Of a stretch of 37,514 bases of DNA, positions 15,788-22,874 are shown piece by piece. The translations under genes were made by a program, and so were the position numbers. Origin of the DNA: Xanthobacteraceae bacterium (GTDB taxonomy: Bacteria; Pseudomonadota; Alphaproteobacteria; Rhizobiales; Xanthobacteraceae); NCBI GenBank assembly GCA_020441545.1, contig JAGRLZ010000018.1:1-37514 (forward strand), in the 5' to 3' direction. The notes below the pieces were generated by a model. The model was not told the DNA's origin and did not search any database. It saw only the letters and a program-made list of their open reading frames with translations. Numbering within the stretch: the stretch's first letter is position 1; each line of letters begins with the position of its first letter.

Positions 15788-16076
15788 GACTTTATCTCCC
15801 CGCCGGGATTATGTTCCCGGTCTATGGGCGAGAGCTTGCCAGAGCGCGGTCCGGATTCGCTTAAGAAGGCTGGTTAATCGAAAGTCACTTGCCCTGCACC
15901 TGCCGGCATGATTGACAAGTGCTTGGTGCGGATGATTGACGAGTCGTTGCCGGACCCGCCACAATTTGCCGTTCCGGCCTTGCCGGACTGCTTGAAGTCC
16001 GCGCGCCGCAGGCACATCTGTATTCGGTCCATTCGTGTCCGGTCCAGGGTTGTGTCCAAGCTTCGGGATAGTGTTC

Positions 16077-17471
16077 GTGAATTCTTCACCACTCGCATCG
16101 TCGTCCGCCGCTGCCGCCAATTCCGATCTGCTCGACCAGTCCGGGCTGGGTGATCTCGCGCAGGCGCTGGTCGATGCCGCGCGGCGCGCCGGTGCCGACG
16201 CCGCCGACGCGGTGGCCGTGCGCGGCGTGTCGCAAGGCGTCGAGGTGCGCGACGGCCGGGTCGAGGAATCGGAGCGCTCCGAAGGCGACGACGTCGGCCT
16301 GCGCGTGTTCGTCGGCAAGCGCCAGGCGGTGGTCTCGACCAATGATGTCAGCGGCGACGGGATCGCCAGGCTCGCCGAGCGCGCGGTGGCGATGGCGCGG
16401 GTCGCGCCCGACGACGCCTATGTCGGCCTGGCCGATCCGGCGCTGCTGGCGCGCGACTTTCCCGAGCTCGACCTGCTCGATGCCGACATGCCGGCCACGT
16501 CGGAGCTGGAGCGGCGCGCGCTCGCGGCCGAAGCCGCGGCCCTTGCGGTGAAGGGCGTCAGCAAGTCCGGCGGCGCCTCGGCCTCGTCCGGCGTCGGCGG
16601 CATGGTGCTCGTCACCTCGACCGGATTCCATGGCGCGTATCTGCGTTCGAGCCAGAGCGTCTCGGCGATGGCGATCGTTGGCGACGGCACCGGCATGGAG
16701 CGCGACTATGATTTTTCCTCGGCGCTGCACGGCGCCGATCTCGAATCGCCCGAGGTGGTGGGGCGGCGCGCCGGGGAGCGCACCGTCGCGCGCGCCAATC
16801 CGCGCAAGGTGTCGACCTGCACCGCGCCGGTGGTGTTCGATCCGCGCGTCTCGGGCTCGCTGGTCGGGCATCTGGTCGGTGCGGCCAACGGCGCGTCGGT
16901 CGCGCGTAAGACCAGCTTCCTGAAGGATCGCCTCGGCGAGCAGTTGTTCGACGCCGGCGTCAGCATCATCGACGATCCGCTGCGGATGCGCGGATTGCGC
17001 TCGCAAGCCTTCGATGCCGAAGGCGTCGCGACACGGCGGCAGGCGATCGTCGATCAGGGCGTGCTGCGCACCTGGCTGCTCGATTGCGCCACCGCGCGCG
17101 AACTCGGCATGGCCACCACCGGCCACGCCCATCGCGGGGTGTCGTCGTCGCCGTCGCCCGGCGCCTACAACCTGCACATGGCGGCGGGCGAGGTGACCCC
17201 CGACGACCTGATGGCGGATATCAAATCGGGCTTCTATGTCACCGACCTGATTGGCGCCGGCGTCAACGGCGTCACCGGCGACTACAGCCGCGGCGCGTCC
17301 GGGTTCTGGATCGAGAACGGCAAGCCGGCTTATCCGGTGAGCGAGATCACCATCGCCGGCCACCTGCTGGCGATGTTCAAGTCGCTGCGCGCGGCCAACG
17401 ATCTCGAATTCCGTTACGGCGTCAATGCGCCGACGGTGCGTATCGAGGGATTGACGATTGCGGGACGTTGA
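16077..17471 (+). CDS. pmbA: TldE/PmbA-type metalloprotease subunit
   Basis: A 464-residue member of the TldD/PmbA family, the partner that with TldD forms a protease maturing small peptides such as microcin B17 and degrading CcdA. It lacks the HExxxH zinc site of TldD, which fits the TldE/PmbA role. Typical stretches are ERSEGDDVGLRVFVGKRQAVVSTND in the N-terminal domain and SFLKDRLGEQLF, GVLRTWLLDCATARELGM and GASGFWIENGKPAYPVSEITIAG in the C-terminal domain. The start is taken at GTG 16077 (then NSSPLASSS), though GTG codons at 16035 and 16071 are in frame. No tldD is in the window. The next gene starts inside its end. Confidence 0.92.
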   Translation: MNSSPLASSSAAAANSDLLDQSGLGDLAQALVDAARRAGADAADAVAVRGVSQGVEVRDGRVEESERSEGDDVGLRVFVGKRQAVVSTNDVSGDGIARLAERAVAMARVAPDDAYVGLADPALLARDFPELDLLDADMPATSELERRALAAEAAALAVKGVSKSGGASASSGVGGMVLVTSTGFHGAYLRSSQSVSAMAIVGDGTGMERDYDFSSALHGADLESPEVVGRRAGERTVARANPRKVSTCTAPVVFDPRVSGSLVGHLVGAANGASVARKTSFLKDRLGEQLFDAGVSIIDDPLRMRGLRSQAFDAEGVATRRQAIVDQGVLRTWLLDCATARELGMATTGHAHRGVSSSPSPGAYNLHMAAGEVTPDDLMADIKSGFYVTDLIGAGVNGVTGDYSRGASGFWIENGKPAYPVSEITIAGHLLAMFKSLRAANDLEFRYGVNAPTVRIEGLTIAGR

Positions 17472-18264
17472 CGCTTCCGATTCCGCGGCCGGCCTGTCGC
17501 GCGAGCGCGACCTGCTTGCGGCCACGACGCAGGCCGCCGGCGAACTGGCGTTCCGGATGTTTCGCACATCGCTGAAGACCTGGACCAAGGGCATGTCGTC
17601 GCCGGTCTCGGAAGCCGACATCGCGGTCAACGCGCTGATCGAGCAGCGGCTGCGCGCGGTGACGCCGGATTATGGCTGGCTGTCCGAGGAAAGCGCCGAC
17701 GACGCGGCGCGGCTGGCGCGGCGGCGGGTCTGGATCGTCGATCCGATCGACGGCACCCGCAGCTATCTCGCGGGCCGCGACGACTGGTGCGTCAGCCTCG
17801 CGCTGGTGGAGGACGCGCGGCCGCTGCTGGCGGCGGTGTTCGCGCCCGCCCGCGACGAGTTCTACCTCGCGGCGAGGGGCGGCGGGGCGACGCTCAACGG
17901 CCGGCCGATCCAGGCCGCGCCCGGCACCGCGATCGACTATGCCCGCGTCGCCGGGCCGAAGCCGCTGGTCGAGCGGCTGGGGCGGCTGCCCTGGGGCACG
18001 GCGCTGCATCCGCGCATCGGCTCGCTGGCGCTGCGGCTGTGCCGGATCGGCGATGGCGCGCTCGATGTCGCCTTCGCCGGCGGCAATAGCCACGATTGGG
18101 ATATCGCGGCGGCGGATTTGATCGTGCACGAGGCGGGTGGTAACATGACCGCCCTTTCCGGCGATCCGGTCGGCTACAACCATCGCGATGCAAAGCACGA
18201 CGCGCTGGTGGCGGCCGGCAACGAGCGCCATCGCGCGATCATCGCGCGGCTGGGCACGAAATAA
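17458..18264 (+). CDS. Inositol-monophosphatase-fold phosphatase, CysQ-like
   Basis: A 268-residue Mg-dependent phosphatase. The metal-site motifs are WLSEES (74-79), DPIDGTRSY (95-103) and WDIAAADLIVHEAGG (214-228). The family includes CysQ (3'-phosphoadenosine 5'-phosphate phosphatase) and SuhB (inositol monophosphatase); the SEES and DPIDGTRSYL forms and the neighbourhood suit CysQ, but the two cannot be separated by eye. Its TTG start overlaps the 3' end of pmbA by 14 bases and has a GAGGGA ribosome site eight bases upstream, indicating translational coupling. Confidence 0.85.
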   Translation: MRDVDASDSAAGLSRERDLLAATTQAAGELAFRMFRTSLKTWTKGMSSPVSEADIAVNALIEQRLRAVTPDYGWLSEESADDAARLARRRVWIVDPIDGTRSYLAGRDDWCVSLALVEDARPLLAAVFAPARDEFYLAARGGGATLNGRPIQAAPGTAIDYARVAGPKPLVERLGRLPWGTALHPRIGSLALRLCRIGDGALDVAFAGGNSHDWDIAAADLIVHEAGGNMTALSGDPVGYNHRDAKHDALVAAGNERHRAIIARLGTK

Positions 18265-18300
18265 ACGTCGGGCGTGATGAGCCGAGGTTGAGATCATTGC

Positions 18301-18393
18301 GCCGTCGTGCCCGGCTTCATGCCGGGTATCCATGTCTAACGGCAGGCCAGCATCAAAGACGTGGATGACCGGGACAAGCCCGGCCATGACGGC
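18301..18393. repeat. Imperfect inverted repeat (dispersed-element type)
   Basis: The 33-base segments 18301-18333 and 18361-18393 are inverted copies matching at 23 positions, centred on GCCGTC...ATCCAT and GTGGAT...GACGGC, with a 27-base loop. The CCCGGC and CCGGGT blocks inside each arm can also pair locally. It occupies the gap between the CysQ-like gene and DUF4170. Confidence 0.75.
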
Positions 18394-18410
18394 TATGGTG
18401 ATGACCTCCG

Positions 18411-18452
18411 CGCTGATACCAAGACGCTGATACCAAGACGCTAATACCAAGA
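18411..18452. repeat. 14-bp tandem repeat, three units
   Basis: CGCTGATACCAAGA occurs at 18411 and 18425, with a third copy at 18439 differing at one base. It directly follows the inverted repeat and lies 76 bases before the DUF4170 start. Confidence 0.93.
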
Positions 18453-18527
18453 CCATGCCAGGTCGAATTGAGAAAGACTGCGGTCCGGTTCTGTTGCGGG
18501 CCCGCGGTCGGGCGGGAATCAGGATCG

Positions 18528-18809
18528 ATGAACGAAACCGGCGAGCAGTTGCTCCATCTCGTGTTCGGGGGTGAGTTGACGGACCTCGATCGCGTCACCT
18601 TCAGGGATATCGACAAGCTGGATGTCGTCGGCGTCTATCCGAACTACGCGACCGCCTATGCGGCCTGGAAGGCCAGGGCGCAGCAGACGGTCGACAACGC
18701 GCATATGCGCTATTTCATCGTGCATCTGCATCGGCTGCTCGATCCCGGCCAGGAGACAGGCCAAGAAGCCGGCCAGAAAACCGGCCAAGCCGCGAAGCCC
18801 GCCCGTTGA
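18528..18809 (+). CDS. DUF4170 protein
   Basis: A 93-residue cytoplasmic protein. The core (LLHLVFGGELTDL, DVVGVYPNYATAYAAWKARAQQTVDNAHMRYFIVHLHRLLDP) is the DUF4170 domain, a small family found in alphaproteobacteria upstream of lipid A genes. The C-terminal tail is a run of Gly-Gln-Glu/Lys-Thr/Ala repeats (GQETGQEAGQKTGQ). The ATG at 18528 is chosen because the domain begins there and an AGGA site precedes it. Its stop overlaps the TTG start of the acyltransferase by four bases. Its role is unknown; the conserved linkage suggests an accessory function in lipid A or Kdo metabolism. Confidence 0.88.
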   Translation: MNETGEQLLHLVFGGELTDLDRVTFRDIDKLDVVGVYPNYATAYAAWKARAQQTVDNAHMRYFIVHLHRLLDPGQETGQEAGQKTGQAAKPAR

Positions 18810-19537
18810 GAACCCGATCCCGTCAACTCCTGCGCTCTGCCTGGCTGCAGCGCACCGTTGGTGTGCTGGCGGCCGCCTATCTGCGCCTGGTCTGGTGGAC
18901 CAACCGCTTCACCTTCGAGCCCGTCGACGTCTACGAGATCGTCGAGCCGGACATGCCGTTCATCCTGGCGTTCTGGCACGGCCAGCATTTCATGACGCCC
19001 TTCATCAAGAGGGCGCATCATCGCGGCAAGGTGCTGATCTCGCGCCATCGCGACGGCGAGATCAACGCGATCGCCGCCGCGCGGCTGGGGATCGGCGCGG
19101 TGCGCGGTTCCGGCGACCACGGCTCGGCCTTCCATCGCAAGGGCGGCGTCGGTGCCTTCAAGGAGATGGTCCGGGCGCTGGAGGACGGTTACAACATGGC
19201 GCTGACCGCCGACGTGCCGAAGCGGTCGCGTGTCGCCGGACTCGGGATTATCATGCTGGCGCGCGAGTCGGGCCGGCCGATCATGCCGTTCGCCATGGCG
19301 ACCAGCCGGTTCGTGCGACTGAACAATTGGGATCGCACCACCATCAACCTGCCCTTCGGGCGCGGTGCGCTGGTAGGGGGCGATATCATTCGCGTCCCGC
19401 CGGATGCGGATGCCGCGATGATGGAAACCTTGCGTGCGCAACTGGAGGCAACCCTCAACGATGTCACGCGCCGCGCCTACGCAGCCGTGGGCCGCCCCGG
19501 CGAGGATGGCTGCCCCGGCGAGGACGATCATGGCTGA
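18806..19537 (+). CDS. DUF374 lysophospholipid-acyltransferase-like protein (possible LpxJ-type)
   Basis: A 243-residue membrane-associated acyltransferase of the DUF374 group. An N-terminal hydrophobic stretch (about 12-31) precedes the domain. The motif FWHGQHF (56-62) carries the conserved His, SRHRDGE (79-85) follows, then a GSGDHGSAFHRKGG stretch and LTADVPKRSRVA (133-144), where the family commonly has TADGPRG. Helicobacter LpxJ, a lipid A late acyltransferase, belongs to DUF374. Starts at TTG within a TTGA overlap with DUF4170 and overlaps waaA by eight bases, so it is in the middle of a coupled lipid A operon. The Gly/Asp-rich tail (GRPGEDGCPGEDDHG) is unusual. Confidence 0.85.
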   Translation: MRTRSRQLLRSAWLQRTVGVLAAAYLRLVWWTNRFTFEPVDVYEIVEPDMPFILAFWHGQHFMTPFIKRAHHRGKVLISRHRDGEINAIAAARLGIGAVRGSGDHGSAFHRKGGVGAFKEMVRALEDGYNMALTADVPKRSRVAGLGIIMLARESGRPIMPFAMATSRFVRLNNWDRTTINLPFGRGALVGGDIIRVPPDADAAMMETLRAQLEATLNDVTRRAYAAVGRPGEDGCPGEDDHG

Positions 19538-20834
19538 TCCGCTGCCGTCGACCTTGCGGTTCTATCGCGCAGTGTCGTCGGGCCTGGCGCCTCTTGCCGG
19601 AACATTCGCAAAGCGGCGGCTGAAGCAGGGCAAGGAAGATCCGGCCCGGATCGAGGAACGGCGTGGCATCAGCCGCCGGCCGCGTCCCGCCGGGCCGCTG
19701 GTCTGGATCCATGGCGCCAGCGTCGGCGAGGTGCTGGCGGCGGCGGGGCTGGTCGAGCGCCTGCGGGCCTTGAATCTCCGCGTGCTGGTGACGTCCGGCA
19801 CGGTGACGTCGGCCGCCATCGTCGCCAGGCGGTTTCCGGCGGATGTCATTCACCAGTACATCCCCTATGACGCGCCGAAATTCGTCGCGCGCTTTCTCGA
19901 TCACTGGCGGCCGAGCCTGGCGCTGTTCATCGAATCCGACCTCTGGCCCAACCTGATCCTGGAAGCTTCAGTGCGGCGGCTGCCGATGGTGCTCGTCAAC
20001 GGCCGGATGTCGGAACGCTCGTTTCCGCGCTGGCAGCGGGCCTCGCGCACCATCGCGGCGCTGCTCGGCCGTTTCGATATCTGCCTGACGCAATCGCGGC
20101 AGGACGCCGAACGCCTTGCCGCGCTCGGCTGCGACAGCGTCGCCGTTACCGGCAACCTGAAGTTCGACGTTCCGGCGCTGCCGGCGGACAGCGCCAAGCT
20201 CGACCGGCTGATGGCGCTGACCCGCGGCCGCCCGGTGGTGGTCGCGGCCTCGACCCATCCGGGCGAGGAGGAGATCATCCTCGAAAGCCATCGCGCGCTG
20301 GCGACATCGATTCCGGGGCTGCTGACGGTGATCGTGCCGCGGCATCCGGATCGCGGCGAGGCGATCGCCGGCATGATCGCGGCGTCCGGCGTCGCGGTGG
20401 CGTTGCGCTCGCACGGCGATCTGCCGGTCGCCCGGATCGGCATCTATGTCGCGGACACCATGGGCGAACTCGGCCTGTTCTATCGGCTGGCGCCGGTGGC
20501 GGTGATGGGCGGCTCGCTGGTGCGTCACGGCGGGCAGAACCCGATCGAGGCGGCCAAGCTCGGCGCCGCGGTGGTCCACGGACCGCACGTGTTCAACTTC
20601 ACCGATGTCTACGAGGCGCTGGACCGGGCCGGCGGCGCGCGCATGGCCGGCGGCGCGGATGCGTTGACCCGGCAGCTCGGCCAGTTGCTGCTCGATCCCG
20701 AACTGCGCCAGACCACCATCGTCACCGCCGAACACGTCGTCGCCCAACTCGGCGGCGCGCTCGAGCGAACGCTTCGCGCGTTGCAGCCCTATCTTCTGCA
20801 ATTGCGCCTGGAGATCGGGGCATCCGATGCGTGA
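19530..20834 (+). CDS. waaA: 3-deoxy-D-manno-octulosonic acid transferase WaaA (KdtA)
   Basis: Transfers Kdo from CMP-Kdo to the lipid A precursor at the inner membrane. The 434-residue protein has an N-terminal hydrophobic anchor, the general-base motif HGASVGE (61-67, Glu67), ESDLWPN (134-140), TGNLKFD, ASTHPGEEE for CMP binding, and the GGSLVRHGGQNPIEA block. Length matches E. coli WaaA (425). Its ATG overlaps the end of the acyltransferase by eight bases and its own end overlaps lpxK by eight bases. Whether it is mono- or bifunctional cannot be judged from sequence. Confidence 0.96.
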   Translation: MADPLPSTLRFYRAVSSGLAPLAGTFAKRRLKQGKEDPARIEERRGISRRPRPAGPLVWIHGASVGEVLAAAGLVERLRALNLRVLVTSGTVTSAAIVARRFPADVIHQYIPYDAPKFVARFLDHWRPSLALFIESDLWPNLILEASVRRLPMVLVNGRMSERSFPRWQRASRTIAALLGRFDICLTQSRQDAERLAALGCDSVAVTGNLKFDVPALPADSAKLDRLMALTRGRPVVVAASTHPGEEEIILESHRALATSIPGLLTVIVPRHPDRGEAIAGMIAASGVAVALRSHGDLPVARIGIYVADTMGELGLFYRLAPVAVMGGSLVRHGGQNPIEAAKLGAAVVHGPHVFNFTDVYEALDRAGGARMAGGADALTRQLGQLLLDPELRQTTIVTAEHVVAQLGGALERTLRALQPYLLQLRLEIGASDA

Positions 20835-21861
20835 GCCTGCGTTCTGGTACCGGCCATCGTCTGCGCTGTCGCGCCTGCTCGCGCCGCTTGCCGCGCTTTA
20901 CGGCTTCGTTGCGGGCCGGCGGATGCGGCGGCCGGGCACCCGCGCGCGCGTTCCGGTGATCTGCGTCGGCAACTATCACGTCGGCGGGGCCGGCAAGACG
21001 CCGAGCGTACTGGCGCTCGCGAGCCTGCTGCGCGGGCTCGGCGAGCGGCCCGCGGTGCTCAGCCGTGGCTATGGCGGCACGCTGTCGGGGCCGCTCGAGG
21101 TCGATGCCCATCGCTATCGCGCCTCGGAGGTCGGCGACGAGCCGCTGATGATGGCGCGCCACGTGCCGGTGGTGGTGGCGCGCGACCGGGTCGCCGGCGC
21201 CGCCCTGGCGCGCAGCGACCGCGCCAGCGTGATCGTGATGGACGACGGTTTCCAGAATCCGGCGCTGGCCAAGGATATCGCGCTGGCGGTGGTCGATGGC
21301 CATCGCGGCCTCGGCAACGGCCGGGTGCTGCCGGCGGGGCCGTTGCGCGCGCCGCTCAGCGTGCAGTTGGCGCGCACCGACGCGCTGGTCGTGGTGGGCG
21401 ACGGCACGGCGGCCGACCCGGTGATCGCCGCGGTCGCCGCGCGCGGCCGTCCGGTGTTCCGCGCGCGGATCGTGCCGGATCGGCTGGCGGCCGAGGCGTT
21501 GCACGGTCAGCGCGTGCTGGCTTTCGCCGGTATCGGCGATCCGGCGCGGTTTGTCCGCACGCTGAAGGCGAGCGGCGTCGCGGTGGTGGCGGAGCGGACG
21601 TTCCCCGACCACCATCCCTACACCCAGGCGGAGCTGACCGAACTGATCGCGGCGGCCGGTGAGCAGCAGCTCCGGCTGGTGACGACCGAGAAGGACCTGT
21701 CGCGGCTGCGCAGCGATCCCGCGCTGAAAGCGATGGCCACGGATATTTCCGGTTTTCCCGTCACCCTGAGGTTCGAGGATGAGCCGGGATTGTGCGACTT
21801 CATCGCCGCCCGCCTGCGCGCGGCCAGCGAAGCCCGGCTTCCGCGAAATCACCACGATTGA
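20827..21861 (+). CDS. lpxK: Tetraacyldisaccharide 4'-kinase LpxK
   Basis: Phosphorylates the 4' position of the lipid A disaccharide at the cytoplasmic face of the inner membrane. The 344-residue protein has an N-terminal membrane-contacting helix (residues 12-30), a Walker A loop GNYHVGGAGKTP (about 48-59), SRGYGG (80-84), the catalytic-loop DDGFQN (139-144) and GNGRVLPAGPLR. FPDHHPYTQAEL near residue 260 is also characteristic. Eight bases overlap with waaA. A hairpin element begins one base after its stop. Confidence 0.96.
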   Translation: MREPAFWYRPSSALSRLLAPLAALYGFVAGRRMRRPGTRARVPVICVGNYHVGGAGKTPSVLALASLLRGLGERPAVLSRGYGGTLSGPLEVDAHRYRASEVGDEPLMMARHVPVVVARDRVAGAALARSDRASVIVMDDGFQNPALAKDIALAVVDGHRGLGNGRVLPAGPLRAPLSVQLARTDALVVVGDGTAADPVIAAVAARGRPVFRARIVPDRLAAEALHGQRVLAFAGIGDPARFVRTLKASGVAVVAERTFPDHHPYTQAELTELIAAAGEQQLRLVTTEKDLSRLRSDPALKAMATDISGFPVTLRFEDEPGLCDFIAARLRAASEARLPRNHHD

Positions 21862-21885
21862 AACCCGGAACATGGATTCCGGGTT
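21862..21885. repeat. Hairpin immediately after lpxK
   Basis: AACCCGGAA (21862-21870) and TTCCGGGTT (21877-21885) form a perfect 9-bp stem with a six-base loop, starting at the base after the lpxK stop. A GCTCG-TTTCGCTCGCGCCCCGGAATGAC stretch follows. It could help end the lipid A operon, but the lack of a T-run suggests a dispersed palindrome. Confidence 0.6.
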
Positions 21886-22001
21886 CGCTCGTTTCGCTCG
21901 CGCCCCGGAATGACGGCGAGATGCTTTTCAGCATCCTGTGAGGAGCGCTCGTTGAAGTCCGCGGCGCGGGCCGCTTGCGGTGCGACTGCCTGCCGGGATT
22001 C

Positions 22002-22035
22002 TTACTTGCCGAGGCTTTTACTTGCCGAGGCTTTT
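22002..22035. repeat. 16-bp tandem duplication at the DUF2093 stop
   Basis: The sequence has period 16 over 34 bases: TTACTTGCCGAGGCTT occurs at 22002 and 22018. The second copy is the coding 3' end of DUF2093 (encoding SLGK and the stop codon). The first is a duplicate just downstream, so the stop codon is itself present twice. Confidence 0.9.
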
Positions 22036-22248
22036 CAGGGCGTCGGGAAAGTGCCGCTGCAGCACCGCGTCCGGCGTCAGGTAGGCTTCCTGCAGGTCGA
22101 CGCTCCAGTATTTCAGCTCCTCGAGCGGAATCTGCGTGCCGGTGATCGCGCATCGAACATAGGCGCCCGGCGAGACGACGCGGAAATCGCCGTCCAGGTA
22201 CTGCAGCTTGGCTTCGCCGTGGTGCGATGGCCCGAATTTGTTCAGCAC
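22018..22248 (-). CDS. DUF2093 protein
   Basis: A 76-residue protein, NKFGPSHHGEAKLQYLDGDF followed by VSPGAYVRCAITGTQIPLEELKYWSVD, the DUF2093 signature across its whole length. The reading frame extends 42 codons upstream, but an AGGAG site nine bases before a GTG at 22248 gives the start and agrees with family length. The single Cys in YVRCAITG may take part in metal binding, which is inference. In this clade the family is encoded near lipid A or xseA genes; its function is unknown to me. Confidence 0.88.
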   Translation of the reverse strand: MLNKFGPSHHGEAKLQYLDGDFRVVSPGAYVRCAITGTQIPLEELKYWSVDLQEAYLTPDAVLQRHFPDALKSLGK

Positions 22249-22313
22249 GATGAGCGTCTCCTGACGGCAGCGGGTTGCGCCGTTGCGCGGGCGGCGTGAC
22301 CCGTTCAGTCTTG

Positions 22314-22372
22314 GTGGTCCGATTCTAACATTTTCAAGCGGAGTGGATACCCGGTCGGCGCGAAGAAAACGC
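22314..22372. repeat. Mosaic of dispersed elements A and C
   Basis: GTGGTCCGATTCTAACATTT (22315-22334) matches one arm of the inverted repeat at 29963-30032. It runs directly into a decayed first half of element A (TTTTCAAGCGGAGTGG ... GAAGAAAACGC, about 22331-22372; compare 4405-4445). The 306-bp gap 22249-22554 otherwise holds the operator and promoter of the XRE gene. Confidence 0.65.
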
Positions 22373-22485
22373 ATGAATCCGGTTTGCTTCCGGACCTGGA
22401 ATCGTGCCTCGCCCCTCGACGGAATTCTCTTTATGGGTGGGTGGCCCGGAGCCCTGTGGGGAAGCCGGGAGCATGACCGCCTATG

Positions 22486-22504
22486 ATGATGTATTATACA
22501 TCAT
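22486..22504. promoter_or_regulatory. 19-bp palindrome, probable operator of the XRE gene
   Basis: ATGATGTAT-T-ATACATCAT is a perfect 9-1-9 palindrome, overlapping the -35 box at its right end. A weaker half-related site TGAT-N7-ATCA lies at 22510-22524. The AT-rich stretch 22485-22535 stands out from the surrounding GC-rich DNA. Autoregulation by the adjacent XRE protein is the likely use. Confidence 0.7.
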
Positions 22505-22532
22505 TGTCATGATATGATACATCAATTATACC
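22504..22532 (+). promoter_or_regulatory. Predicted promoter of the XRE-sulP genes
   Basis: TTGTCA (22504-22509), a 17-base spacer and TATACC (22527-22532), placing the start point about 15 bases before the TTG start codon of the XRE gene. The -35 box abuts the palindromic operator. Confidence 0.5.
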
Positions 22533-22554
22533 ATAACAGCATGGAATTCTGGCG

Positions 22555-22821
22555 TTGATCACCTCATTCCAGATGCGGGCGGCGCGGGCGCTGCTCGGCA
22601 TAGATCAGAAGACACTGGCGGAACTCGCTGGGGTTTCGCTGCCGACGATCCAGCGCATGGAGGCCAGCGATGGCAATGTGCGCGGCGTCGTCGAGTCGCT
22701 GACCAAGGTGGTCGATGCGTTCAATCGCGCGGGCGTGGACCTGATCGGCGAACATGCGCGGAGCGACGACGGCGGGCGCGGCGTGCGCCTCAAGCAGCCG
22801 GGGCCGCCGCCGCGCCTCTGA
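22555..22821 (+). CDS. XRE-family transcriptional regulator
   Basis: An 88-residue DNA-binding protein with a helix-turn-helix: QMRAARALLGIDQKTLAELAG is helix 1-2 and VSLPTIQRMEAS contains the recognition helix. VESLTKVVDAFNRAGVDLIGE is the second half of the domain. The start is a TTG at 22555 giving MITSFQMRAARALLG, the usual N-terminus for this small group; an ATG lies six codons later. It precedes the SulP transporter gene by 53 bases, a pairing that suggests it regulates the transporter and itself via the upstream palindrome. Confidence 0.88.
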   Translation: MITSFQMRAARALLGIDQKTLAELAGVSLPTIQRMEASDGNVRGVVESLTKVVDAFNRAGVDLIGEHARSDDGGRGVRLKQPGPPPRL

Positions 22822-22874
22822 ATCGCCGCACCTTCCGGCTCCGCCGCGCCGATCTGCGAGGCGAGGCCGGGACG

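Noticed and set aside
15850-15890. CtrA-like paired TTAA motif between the DUF6101-like gene and pmbA
   Set aside because: The two TTAA halves are nine bases apart, not seven.
15874-16342. Minus-strand small frames upstream of pmbA
   Set aside because: No ribosome site or similarity; the region more likely carries the divergent promoters of the DUF6101-like gene and pmbA.
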